NCBI RefSeq assembly: GCF_044763875.1
Contig: NZ_JBIWGZ010000003.1
Location: 124,001 to 188,000, forward strand
DNA: 64,000 nt
Reading direction: 5' to 3'
Source of the DNA: Rummeliibacillus sp044763875
Lineage (GTDB): Bacteria; Bacillota; Bacilli; Bacillales_A; Planococcaceae
In this document: positions 8,932 to 16,642 of the stretch, one piece after another
Numbering within the stretch: the first letter of the stretch is position 1
Layout: each line of letters starts with the position of its first letter
Translations under genes and position numbers: made by a program
The notes under the pieces: generated by a model
What the model saw: only the letters and a program-made list of their open reading frames with translations
Databases searched by the model: none
Told to the model about the DNA's origin: nothing

Positions 8932-9222
8932 CTATAAAAAATGAATAATGATTGGAATCACTAATAATAAAAAGGCGATTGAAAGTATAGCCCATGTTAC
9001 TTTATTCGGTAACTTCTTACTTCCTTTTGTATAAAATCCAGTAAATTGGAATTTATTACTATAAATCACAAAGATGATAAGAAGCAACGCAAATGTAACG
9101 ACTAATAAGTAATGATCCGTTTCAATTCCGATTAAATGATACATCTTATTTATGGGATAGTAGAAAATAGCAAAAAATAGAAAAAGTATAATCAATACTC
9201 TACAAAATTCAAATAGAATCAT
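8932..9222 (-). CDS. small three-helix membrane protein, unknown
   Basis: A 96-residue hydrophobic protein with three predicted membrane helices (about 5-23, 38-55, 75-95) separated by short polar loops. A strong GGAAGGAG site 9 nt before the ATG supports the start. No family was recognised. It lies in a variable stretch between the FapA-family gene and spo0A with several broken immunity-like genes, so it may itself be a membrane immunity protein; this is a guess from context. Confidence 0.55.
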   Translation of the reverse strand: MILFEFCRVLIILFLFFAIFYYPINKMYHLIGIETDHYLLVVTFALLLIIFVIYSNKFQFTGFYTKGSKKLPNKVTWAILSIAFLLLVIPIIIHFL

Positions 9223-9407
9223 TCACTACAGCTCCTTCCATTCTTAATAATTTCCGAATAATATTTCAATTGCAAACTACAACCAAACATATCATCTTTA
9301 ATATACTCAATACGCTATCTCCTAATCCAAAGACCTTTTTTAAAATGCGATTGAATTAATCCATTTCTTTTATAGATATATTATACTATAAATATTTCCA
9401 ATTCCTT

Positions 9408-9590
9408 TTATATACTCAATTCAAACACGATATTTTCATTTCCTAATTTAACATTTAATACTAGAACAGGATTTTGGCAACTTTCCTTAGCAACAAAAAC
9501 GCCTTTAAAAACCCACCTGACAATACTAACAAATAATAGTACGACATTCTCAATAGACAAAAAAAACGCACCTCCATTTATTGAATTTCT
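9408..9590 (-). pseudogene. C-terminal gene fragment next to hairpin repeat, copy 1
   Basis: Open on the minus strand for about 55 codons, ending ...VLNVKLGNENIVFELSI at TAA 9408-9410, with no start codon. It begins inside the duplicated hairpin segment and then reads SIENVVLLF; the second copy near 11160 continues with SIENNITEI. The two fragments therefore share their first part and differ afterwards. It is probably a truncated paralogue of a small immunity-like protein; the family is not recognised. Confidence 0.35.
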
Positions 9591-9615
9591 ATAATCTCAA
9601 TAAATGAAAATGCGT
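9547..9615. repeat. duplicated hairpin segment, copy 1
   Basis: It contains CACCTCCATTTATTGAATTT and, after a short loop, CTCAATAAATG, forming a hairpin (CATTTATTGA/TCAATAAATG). The same segment occurs in the same orientation at 11143-11215 with about 80 percent identity by eye. On the minus strand the stem is followed by GGAGGTG.G and a T-run. Confidence 0.65.
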
Positions 9616-9643
9616 TATTATTCCCATTCTTCCTTATATCACC

Positions 9644-9800
9644 TTAGTTCCAACATTTAAAGGGTTTTATGCCAAGTGCTTTTGTTATTTCGTCTGGATC
9701 AATAATACCCTTTTCATAAGCAACTAAGCAACTAAGCCTCTATGGTCTATTTCTCCTTTACTCGATATTCCAAAATACGTGTAACTATTAGTTTTTTCAT
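9644..9800 (-). pseudogene. broken DUF4279-like gene
   Basis: The minus strand encodes a DUF4279-like start (SYTYFGISSKGEIDHRG, then GIIDPDEITKALGIKP, then KCW). The frame is broken by an 8-bp tandem duplication (TTAGTTGC twice near 9717-9732) and by a missing A in an A-run just after the ATG at 9798-9800. Removing one 8-bp copy restores LVAYEKG. The product stops after about 48 residues, whereas the family is roughly 130-150. DUF4279 proteins often serve as immunity proteins near polymorphic toxins; that role is inferred. Confidence 0.55.
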
Positions 9801-9959
9801 TGTTTACCTCTTAATTTAATCTTTTGCAGTTTTTTCTTCATCTCTATTTTTCGATAAACCTGCCCTTTTGCAAAGAAACGATTGCTCTTATTGTACAATG
9901 AACAATCGCATCGTTAGATAAATAATATAAGTTGGGACCCTGGTTTTAAGCAATGGATT

Positions 9960-10409
9960 TTAACTATAGATTGGTAAATAAATCTCAACCTCTTCCTCAT
10001 TATTTTCCATTGGATGATAAGTCTCAACAATATGGGATTCTAGATTTCTTTTATAACCCTGTTCATTTGCCCATTTCAATAAATTGTTATGCAGCTTATT
10101 GAGATCATTTATTTTCCCTCTAGTCGTGACATAGTCGAATGTAGTTTCGATATAATCCATTCCAATTGGAACTTCTTTCTTAGTCTCTTTAACAATTACT
10201 CCTACATAATAATGACCTTCCAAATGGTTGTCATCCCTTTTAGGTTCGAAAAGAGCTATTTCTGTATCCGAATGATTATCAATTTCGTCTAAACGTGCTA
10301 GAAACTGCTGGGCAAGTTTTGGAACCTCAGTACCAAAATTAGCAAAAGATTCTTTGCCTTTTATGCCTGTAACTCTAAAGATTTTCTTAACTTTTTTGAA
10401 TTCCACCAT
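9960..10409 (-). CDS. GyrI-like effector-binding domain protein
   Basis: A 149-residue cytoplasmic protein that matches the stand-alone effector-binding (GyrI/AraC-E) fold: an N-terminal strand (KIFRVTGIKGK), a central HYYVGVIV strand, PIGMDYIETTFDYVTTRG and an acidic C-terminus ending in a strand (VEIYLPIYS). Such proteins bind small hydrophobic or cationic compounds and some counteract toxins. The GGGGATG site is close (about 3-5 nt) to the ATG. No HTH domain is present, so it is unlikely to be a regulator by itself. The neighbours are broken immunity-like genes. Confidence 0.7.
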   Translation of the reverse strand: MVEFKKVKKIFRVTGIKGKESFANFGTEVPKLAQQFLARLDEIDNHSDTEIALFEPKRDDNHLEGHYYVGVIVKETKKEVPIGMDYIETTFDYVTTRGKINDLNKLHNNLLKWANEQGYKRNLESHIVETYHPMENNEEEVEIYLPIYS

Positions 10410-10518
10410 TTCATCCCCAAATACTTTAATACCTACTTATATTCTCTTCCTACTATTTTATTCCTCTTGCATCGTTAATTACGAAGAAATTTAACTTATA
10501 GCAGTCGAATTTAGTTAA

Positions 10519-10922
10519 TTAATTAAACCCTTTTTCCATTTGGTTTAGGGATAAAATTTTATTCGTAATATGTCGGAGTATGAGCATGATCTGTTGTTCT
10601 GTATTTGACCCAAGACCATAAGCTATTTGCCACCTTGCATCGTTGTCTGGAAAAGATATCGAGTATTTGGCAATGGGTAATAGTTGTTTTGGATTGTCTA
10701 TCAAAAATCCAATAATGATTTCACATTCGTTGTCTCTCGCTAAAAAATACAAAAATTCATTTAGAAGGTTGCATTCCATTTTTTAACAGGATCTAGTAGC
10801 TCATTAACAAAGTGATATATTCTCTCCCAATGAAGAAATTCAGTTTCCCATTCAGCAAAGGATTTATTTACTGTTTTAGCCCAATTTCTAAATATTTCAA
10901 TCTCTAAAAGCATTTCACGCAT
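10519..10922 (-). pseudogene. frameshifted HEAT-like / immunity-like gene
   Basis: Two frames make one protein. The first (ATG at 10920-10922, GGAGGAG upstream) reads MREMLLEIEIFRNWAKT... to LLDPVKK. It then runs into a six-A tract near 10783-10788. Adding one A continues into ECNLLNEFLYFLARD...FPDNDARWQIAYGLGS, ending at 10519. The whole would be about 134 residues, all helical. The FPDNDARWQIAYGLG stretch resembles HEAT-type repeats used by some toxin-immunity proteins. The family is not firmly identified. A sequencing error in the A-tract cannot be excluded. Confidence 0.55.
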
Positions 10923-11055
10923 TATAAAATTGACTCCTCCTTATTAGGCACTTCTAGGCATTTGGATTTTTGGCAAGCGGAAATAAGCATTTGTTCTAGT
11001 TGTTATCAAATGCTGAATGCTTATCAATTTCTAACCAACAGATAAAACGAGTTTC

Positions 11056-11226
11056 TCAGATAGTTTTGAGAAGTTTGGTAATCTTATCAGGTTCATTGGG
11101 AAACAAGAATTGTTCAAGTTGTAACTCAATTTCCGTAATATTATTTTCAATTGAACACAAAAAAGCACACCTCCATTTATTGAATTTATTTGTAAACTCA
11201 ATAAATGGAAATGTACTATATAACAC
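11056..11226 (-). pseudogene. small ORF overlapping hairpin repeat, copy 2
   Basis: An open frame of 56 codons from GTG 11224-11226 to TGA 11056-11058. It reads through the duplicated hairpin (TFPFIEFTNKFNKWRCAFL) into SIENNITEIELQLEQFLFP and ends LLKTI. There is no good ribosome-binding site. The first copy of the segment (9547-9615) carries the same frame with indels. It is probably a remnant of a small paralogous gene; function unknown. Confidence 0.35.
11143..11215. repeat. duplicated hairpin segment, copy 2
   Basis: Same orientation as copy 1 at 9547-9615: CACCTCCATTTATTGAATTT, a 10-nt loop, then CTCAATAAATGG. It lies about 130 nt downstream of spo0A, and its minus-strand form (stem, then GTGTGC and six T) could also act as a weak spo0A terminator. 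Confidence 0.65.
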
Positions 11227-11347
11227 AATTATATTTAATTAGTTATAAGTTCAAAAAGTAATTTATTATTATATAATTTCATTTTACAGATAATTGCAAT
11301 TCACTATTATCCTTTATATTTCAAGGTTTTCAACATTTTAAACCACT

Positions 11348-12139
11348 TTAAACCGCTACCATCTCAATACGAATTTTATCAGCAATCATTGCGATGAATT
11401 CAGAGTTTGTAGGTTTTGATTTTAAATGGTGTACTGTATAGCCAAACATTTTGGAAATAGATTCATAGTTTCCACGATTCCATGCGACTTCGATAGCATG
11501 GCGAATCGCACGTTCCACTCTAGAAGGCGTTGTATCGAATTTTTTCGCAATGTCTGGATATAACACCTTTGTGATCGAACCAAGCAATTCTACGTCAAGA
11601 TAGACCATTTGAATCGCCTCACGGAGGTATGCATATCCTTTAATGTGCGCAGGAACACCAATTTCTTTAATAATAGCTGTAATTGTGGCATCAAGTTGAC
11701 GTTGATCTAATTTTTGCGGTTTAGAACCTTGTAAAATGCTGACACGTTTTTGTTTTTCAACTCGTTTACCAGCACATTGTAGAATTTTCGTCGCTAATCG
11801 ATCAAATTCAAATGGCTTTAGCATGAAGTAAGAAGCACCTAATTCAACAGCTTGCTTCATCACATCTTCTTGACCGAAAGCTGTTAACATAATTACTTGA
11901 ACGTTGTTATATTGTGGATTTTCATGCATTGTTTCAAGAACAGCTAGTCCATCTAGATGTGGCATAATAATGTCCAATAATAGGACATCTGGAATTTGGT
12001 CTTCCAGCATTTTCAAACATTGTTTGCCATTTGTTGCTGTGTTAATCACTTCGATTTCAGATTGATTTGAAAGATATTCTTCCATCATTTTAACTAATTC
12101 ACTATTATCATCCACGATTGCAACTTTTACTTTCTCCAT
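11348..12139 (-). CDS. spo0A: sporulation master regulator Spo0A
   Basis: A 263-residue response regulator. The receiver domain (1-120) has the acidic pair DD near residues 10-11, phospho-acceptor Asp56 (LLLDIIMPHLDG), a conserved Thr (MLTAFG) and Lys (MLKPFEF). The effector domain (about 150-263) ends with the highly conserved recognition helices (SRVERAIRHAIEVAW, then SKMFGYTVHHLKSKPTNSEFIAMIADKIR). The protein looks fully intact. Two 0A boxes lie upstream, consistent with autoregulation. It is preserved although the spoIIIA operon in this window is decaying, so it may be kept for other roles such as control of stationary-phase genes; that is inference. Confidence 0.97.
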   Translation of the reverse strand: MEKVKVAIVDDNSELVKMMEEYLSNQSEIEVINTATNGKQCLKMLEDQIPDVLLLDIIMPHLDGLAVLETMHENPQYNNVQVIMLTAFGQEDVMKQAVELGASYFMLKPFEFDRLATKILQCAGKRVEKQKRVSILQGSKPQKLDQRQLDATITAIIKEIGVPAHIKGYAYLREAIQMVYLDVELLGSITKVLYPDIAKKFDTTPSRVERAIRHAIEVAWNRGNYESISKMFGYTVHHLKSKPTNSEFIAMIADKIRIEMVAV

Positions 12140-12226
12140 TAATGTTCCTCCTTAGTTCTTCCTAAAATAAGATCAAAATCTGAGTATACTCTGAATGTAG
12201 ACACGCTTTTGATACAAAATGGTTTA

Positions 12227-12233
12227 TTCGACA
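12227..12233 (-). promoter_or_regulatory. 0A box upstream of spo0A (proximal)
   Basis: Perfect TGTCGAA on the minus strand, about 90 nt upstream of the spo0A start. The motif is the known Spo0A binding core; an AGGGCTA...GAAT pair with sigma-H-like spacing overlaps this site. Confidence 0.6.
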
Positions 12234-12296
12234 ACTTCAGGGTTAGCCCTTCAATTTTTTTGAAAATGAGTATGTTGGAATAGATATTTTCTTGAT

Positions 12297-12303
12297 TTCG
12301 ACA
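12297..12303 (-). promoter_or_regulatory. 0A box upstream of spo0A (distal)
   Basis: A second perfect TGTCGAA, 70 nt upstream of the first. Paired boxes before spo0A are typical of its autoregulated stationary-phase promoter. Confidence 0.6.
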
Positions 12304-12405
12304 AAATTATGTATATTTCATACCTGCTGTTTTCTTATCCTAATTGTAACAAATATTTATCCGAAAAAATATGATGCTTTAGCTATTTTCTTTATAAATT
12401 AGAGA

Positions 12406-12430
12406 AAATCCACCCGAAATGGGTGGATTT
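12406..12430 (-). terminator. terminator after spoIVB
   Basis: Perfect 10-bp stem AAATCCACCC/GGGTGGATTT with a 5-nt loop, 5 nt after the spoIVB stop, followed by TTTTC on the minus strand. Confidence 0.88.
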
Positions 12431-12435
12431 ACATA

Positions 12436-13395
12436 TTAAGCGGGTTGATTTTGGAGCATTTCAGTAATTGGTAACGCAGCTCCTTTTTCTGGACTTTCGA
12501 TAAACATATGAGTTACTGCCCCTGCGAAGTGCCCGTTTTGTATAATAGGACTACCACTCATTCCTTGTAAAATGCCGCCTGTTTTTTCTTTTAATACGGG
12601 GTCTGTTATTTCAATTTGGAAGTTTTTCTCATTCACTTTTGTTATCGTAACATCAAATGACTCCACTTTTTTTCCTGATATAGTCGTTAATAATTTAGCA
12701 GGTCCTTTTTTGATTTCGGAAGGTTGCATAATTTCAATTGCTTCTGGCAAAGCTGGTTGTATAGGTTTTTGCCATTTTCCAAAAATTCCATATACACTAT
12801 TAGACACTATGCTTCCGATTTGACCTTGAGTATTTTCAACTGCAGAGATTTTGTATCCTGGTTCGCCAGGAATACTTTTCTTAATATGTTCAATCCTTGC
12901 GTAAAAAATTGCGCCTTGATTGAATTGAGGTGGTTTTTGTAAAATTTGATCGATGATTTGGTGTCCTAATGCACCATATTGCTTGGTATCAGGATCTAAG
13001 AAGGTAAGTGTACCTATTCCATCTGTTTCATCGCGAAGAAAATTCATAACGGATGTCATTTCTTCTCTTTTTACATCCAATTTTTTATCTTTTTCATCTC
13101 TGTTAATGGTTAAAGTTATGGAGTCTTTATTGGATGTTTTAACGATTTCATGAATGTTTTCGAGTTTTTTTACGGAAGTATCATTGACCATTTCAACAAT
13201 ATCTCCTCTTTTTAACCAACTTCCATTTTGTAATAACACATCATTTGAAACTGTAATGTCCGTTAATTGCAATTCCACACCAATTGAGTCTCCCATCGGG
13301 ATAACCTTTTTCGCTGCACTTGCAATCGTTGTCCAGGATCCAAAAACGACAAATAAAATAAATAAGCTCAGAAAAGAGCGCTTCGCATTTTGCAT
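12436..13395 (-). CDS. spoIVB: SpoIVB serine peptidase (S55), sigma-K checkpoint signal
   Basis: A 319-residue exported protein with an N-terminal membrane anchor (SLFILFVVFGSWTTIASA), a PDZ domain (about 35-110) and a C-terminal S55 peptidase domain. Visible catalytic motifs are the His in YGALGHQI and the Ser in GGILQGMSGSPII. In B. subtilis SpoIVB is secreted from the forespore and cuts SpoIVFA to switch on sigma-K. The protein is about 100 residues shorter than the B. subtilis form (426), mainly in the N-terminal half. Start ATG with AAAGGAGGTG at ideal spacing. It lies between recN and spo0A as usual, and active-site motifs are intact. Confidence 0.92.
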   Translation of the reverse strand: MQNAKRSFLSLFILFVVFGSWTTIASAAKKVIPMGDSIGVELQLTDITVSNDVLLQNGSWLKRGDIVEMVNDTSVKKLENIHEIVKTSNKDSITLTINRDEKDKKLDVKREEMTSVMNFLRDETDGIGTLTFLDPDTKQYGALGHQIIDQILQKPPQFNQGAIFYARIEHIKKSIPGEPGYKISAVENTQGQIGSIVSNSVYGIFGKWQKPIQPALPEAIEIMQPSEIKKGPAKLLTTISGKKVESFDVTITKVNEKNFQIEITDPVLKEKTGGILQGMSGSPIIQNGHFAGAVTHMFIESPEKGAALPITEMLQNQPA

Positions 13396-13479
13396 ATGTC
13401 ACCTCCTTTTCACTTATCATGGCTTCTATTTGAATAGTTATGAAAGGTAAATATTTGTCTACACTTTGAACGTATAAAA

Positions 13480-13509
13480 AAGCATCTCACAAATATTTGT
13501 AAGATGCTT
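13480..13509 (-). terminator. terminator after recN
   Basis: Stem AAGCATCT.ACAAAT with its complement, followed by TTTTTT on the minus strand, about 35 nt past the recN stop. Confidence 0.85.
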
Positions 13510-13544
13510 AAAATTTAGGATTTAATTTTCACTTCTGCATTTAT

Positions 13545-15242
13545 TTAAATCATTGCTTTTTTCCGTTCATCAGCAATTTCAATCAATTCTTTAGCATGTT
13601 GGAATGTCAATTCAGTTACTTCCGCTCCGGACATGATACGACTGATTTCATCGATTCGATCATTACCAAAAATTTCAGTTAAAGATGTAAAAGTTCGATT
13701 TGTATCCTCTTGTTTTTGGATATGATAATGATGATCTGCCATTGCTGCAACTTGAGGCAAATGGGAAATACATAAAACTTGAGAATGTACCGAAATTGCG
13801 GCAATTTTTTCTGCAATTGCTTGAGCAACTCTTCCACTAACGCCCGTATCTACTTCATCGAAAATGATTGATGTAATACCATTTGTTGTTGAGAAAATTG
13901 TTTTCAAAGCAAGCATAACACGAGAAAGTTCTCCACCTGACGCAATTTTCGTAAGTGGTTTCGGTGGCTCTCCAACATTCGTGGCAATATAAAATACGAT
14001 TCTGTCCAAACCATTATGATCAAATTGTTCTTCTTGTAATGATTCAAAATGAACGCTAAATTCCGCTTTTTCCATATACAATTCGCGTAATTGTTGCATA
14101 ATAGCATTAGATAGTTTATTGCCTACTTTTTTACGAATTACTGTTAATTCATTCGCTGTAGCTTGAAGTTTTTTTCGAAGTTCAATTAATTGTTGTTCAT
14201 TTTTTTGAATATTTTCATCACGATTTAATAAGGATTCTAATTCTTCACCAATTTTTTCGCGGTATTCTAAAATTTCCTGTAAAGTTGGTCCGTATTTGCG
14301 TTTCATAGATTGAATAAGTGCTAAACGGTGCTCTACTTCATTTAATCGTTCTGGGTCGAATTCAAGATCATCTAAAATATTTTTTACACCAAATGCAGCT
14401 TCTTGTAGATTATAAAAGGCATTCGATACTGCATCAGAATACTCTTTAAAGCTTTCATCTACTGTCGCAACATCTTCTAAATCCGCCATAGCTCGTCCAA
14501 TCCAATCAAGTCCTTTTGACTCACCTAAGATTGCTTCATGAGCTGAATTCGAACATTCAAAAATTTTGTTGAAATTCATTAATCGACGACGTTCTTCAGT
14601 CAAATCTTCTTCCTCGCTTGGCTGGAATTTACAAGCGTCAATTTCTTTAATTTGAAATTGATAAAGGTCAATTTTTTGAGCAACTTGTTGTTCGTTTACG
14701 GAAATAGCTGCAAGTTCTTTTTTCAATGATTTATATTCATCGTACCGATTTAAATAGCGTGCTTTTACAGGCTCTATTTCATCTCCTGCAAATTGATCGA
14801 GCAATGATATATGTTGCTTATCATCCATCAATTCTTGGCTCTCATGTTGCCCGTGAATATCGATTAAAGTCGCACCGATTTCACGTAGTAAGGACAACGG
14901 GACAAGTTTTCCATTTATGCGACATACGCTTTTACCGTTATCGTTTAAATCGCGACGTAAGATAATCATTCCTTCTTCAATATCGATACCTGCATCCGCA
15001 CATTTTTCATACGCTAGATGGCTGTCCTGTGCCACTGTAAAAAGGCCTTCTAATTCAGCCTTTTTCGCACCATGTCTAATAAATTCTTGAGAACCACGTC
15101 CACCCGCTAATAACTGAACAGCATCGATAATAATGGATTTACCTGCACCCGTTTCCCCTGTTAACACTGTTAGTCCTTCTTGGAAATCAACAGTTAGCTC
15201 TTCTATAATTGCAAAATTTTTGATAGATAGCTCTTTTAACAA
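13545..15242 (-). CDS. recN: DNA repair protein RecN
   Basis: A 565-residue SMC-like ATPase of double-strand break repair. Walker A is GETGAGKSIIIDA near residue 30. A long coiled coil occupies about 155-370. The ABC signature region (KIASGGELSRVMLAL) and Walker B (IIFDEVDTGVSG) are in the C-terminal lobe, followed by the switch His (CISHLPQVAAMAD). The start is TTG at 15240-15242 with GGGGTG 9 nt upstream. It follows argR with a 26-nt gap, so both are likely co-transcribed from upstream genes. Confidence 0.96.
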   Translation of the reverse strand: MLKELSIKNFAIIEELTVDFQEGLTVLTGETGAGKSIIIDAVQLLAGGRGSQEFIRHGAKKAELEGLFTVAQDSHLAYEKCADAGIDIEEGMIILRRDLNDNGKSVCRINGKLVPLSLLREIGATLIDIHGQHESQELMDDKQHISLLDQFAGDEIEPVKARYLNRYDEYKSLKKELAAISVNEQQVAQKIDLYQFQIKEIDACKFQPSEEEDLTEERRRLMNFNKIFECSNSAHEAILGESKGLDWIGRAMADLEDVATVDESFKEYSDAVSNAFYNLQEAAFGVKNILDDLEFDPERLNEVEHRLALIQSMKRKYGPTLQEILEYREKIGEELESLLNRDENIQKNEQQLIELRKKLQATANELTVIRKKVGNKLSNAIMQQLRELYMEKAEFSVHFESLQEEQFDHNGLDRIVFYIATNVGEPPKPLTKIASGGELSRVMLALKTIFSTTNGITSIIFDEVDTGVSGRVAQAIAEKIAAISVHSQVLCISHLPQVAAMADHHYHIQKQEDTNRTFTSLTEIFGNDRIDEISRIMSGAEVTELTFQHAKELIEIADERKKAMI

Positions 15243-15268
15243 GACTATTTCACCCCGTCTTTATAAGC

Positions 15269-15718
15269 TTACAGCATTTCAATTAACCGATTTTTGATCG
15301 CATCTCGCTCTGTCTCGGCACGACAAATAATGAGAATAGTGTCGTCACCACAAATTGTGCCTAAAATTTCCTCCCAATCCAAATGATCGAGTAAAGAACC
15401 AATAGCATGTGCATTACCTGGTAATGTTTTCATGACTAACATATGGCTTGTTCCATCGATTGATATGAATGCATCTGCTAATGCACGATGTAGTTTCTGG
15501 ATTGGATTGAAGCGTTGGTCAGCTGGTAAGCTATATTTATATCGTCCATCTTGTAATGGTACTTTAATAAGATGCAGTTCTTTAATATCACGAGAAATAG
15601 TTGCTTGGGTTACTTGATATCCTGCTTCTTTTAACAAATCGACTAAATCATCTTGCGTTTCAATTTCATTATTTGCAATCATATCACGAATTCTAATATG
15701 TCGTTGGCTTTTATTCAA
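15269..15718 (-). CDS. argR: arginine repressor ArgR/AhrC
   Basis: A 149-residue hexameric arginine-responsive regulator. The N-terminal winged helix (2-70) includes TQATISRDIKELHL, and the C-terminal oligomerisation and arginine-binding domain contains GNAHAIGSLLD and the GTICGDDTILIICR motif, whose Asp pair binds arginine. It represses arginine biosynthesis and activates catabolism. The TTG start at 15716-15718 has GAGGTGAAAA upstream. It lies between tlyA and recN as in B. subtilis. A palindrome just upstream may be an ARG box. Confidence 0.95.
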   Translation of the reverse strand: MNKSQRHIRIRDMIANNEIETQDDLVDLLKEAGYQVTQATISRDIKELHLIKVPLQDGRYKYSLPADQRFNPIQKLHRALADAFISIDGTSHMLVMKTLPGNAHAIGSLLDHLDWEEILGTICGDDTILIICRAETERDAIKNRLIEML

Positions 15719-15734
15719 TTGTTTTCACCTCTAT

Positions 15735-15746
15735 GCATAATTATGC
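15735..15746. promoter_or_regulatory. possible ARG box before argR
   Basis: Perfect 12-bp palindrome GCATAATTATGC, 17 nt upstream of the argR start, adjoining TCATTCATAAATAA. It resembles arginine-repressor operators (paired WNTGAATWWWWATTCANW-type half sites) but the match is only partial. Confidence 0.3.
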
Positions 15747-15794
15747 TCATTCATAAATAACGTAACATTTTTTCTTTATTTTAACAAGAAAAAA

Positions 15795-15820
15795 CACGGT
15801 CCGACAAAGCTAGGACCGCG
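15795..15820 (-). terminator. terminator after tlyA
   Basis: Stem CRCGGTCC/GGACCGYG with a 10-nt loop directly after the tlyA stop, followed by TTTTTT on the minus strand. It may partly separate tlyA from argR. Confidence 0.8.
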
Positions 15821-16642
15821 TTATTTCAGTTGTTGATGTGCTTCTTTAACTAAGGAAGTAAAATCCGTATAGGATTCAATTTCTTCTCCTGGCTTTGGAT
15901 TATATAGATGAAATAGAAACTCAATATTTCCCTCTCCACCTGTTATTGGTGAGTAGGAAGCATCTTTTACAACAAAACCAATTGATTTAGAAAAAGTTGC
16001 GATTTTATCTAATACTTCTAAATGAGTTTTCGCCTCACGGACGACTCCTTTTTTTCCTACTTTTTCTTTTCCTGCTTCGAATTGTGGTTTTACAAGAGCT
16101 ACCACATCTCCTCCAGGTAATAGAAGTGTTTTCAATACTGGGAGGATCAATTCTAAAGAAATAAAGGATACATCAATTGTTGCGAAATTCGGAAGACCTT
16201 CAATTAAATCAGGAGCTGTTACATAACGGAAGTTTGTTTTCTCCATTACTGTTACACGTTCATCAGAACGAATTTTCCATGCTAACTGATTGGAGCCAAC
16301 ATCTAATGCATAGCAATGTTTTGCACCGTTTTGTAATGCACAATCTGTAAAGCCGCCTGTTGATGATCCAATATCTAGCATTAATTTATCTTTTACATCA
16401 ACATCGAATAGTTTCAATGCTTTTTCTAATTTTAAACCGCCACGACTAACATATGGTAATTGATGTCCTTTAATTGTCAATTCGCAATCGACGGGGATTT
16501 TTTCCCCCGCCTTATCGATACGAACTTCTTTTGAGAACACAAGTCCTGCCATAATCGTACGTTTTGCTTTTTCACGTGTTTCGCATAAGCCACGTTGAAC
16601 TAATAATATATCAACGCGTTCTTTTGGTATTTTTGTTGTCAT
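15821..16642 (-). CDS. tlyA: TlyA family rRNA 2'-O-methyltransferase / hemolysin-like (YqxC)
   Basis: A 273-residue protein with an N-terminal S4 RNA-binding domain (about 8-68) and an FtsJ-type SAM methyltransferase domain. Motif I is MLDIGSSTGGFTDCAL. The catalytic-type K-D-K-E tetrad region is visible in VKPQFEAGKEKVG and FLFHL. TlyA enzymes methylate 2'-OH of ribose in 16S and 23S rRNA in actinobacteria; the Bacillales homologue is less studied. The start ATG shares one base with the dxs stop codon (TAATG), indicating tight coupling. Confidence 0.9.
   Translation of the reverse strand: MTTKIPKERVDILLVQRGLCETREKAKRTIMAGLVFSKEVRIDKAGEKIPVDCELTIKGHQLPYVSRGGLKLEKALKLFDVDVKDKLMLDIGSSTGGFTDCALQNGAKHCYALDVGSNQLAWKIRSDERVTVMEKTNFRYVTAPDLIEGLPNFATIDVSFISLELILPVLKTLLLPGGDVVALVKPQFEAGKEKVGKKGVVREAKTHLEVLDKIATFSKSIGFVVKDASYSPITGGEGNIEFLFHLYNPKPGEEIESYTDFTSLVKEAHQQLK

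Noticed and set aside
12240..12280. Sigma-H promoter (AGGGCTA, 14 nt, GAAT) before spo0A
   Set aside because: Spacing fits but the -35 box matches at only about four of seven positions and overlaps the 0A box; not listed as a separate feature.
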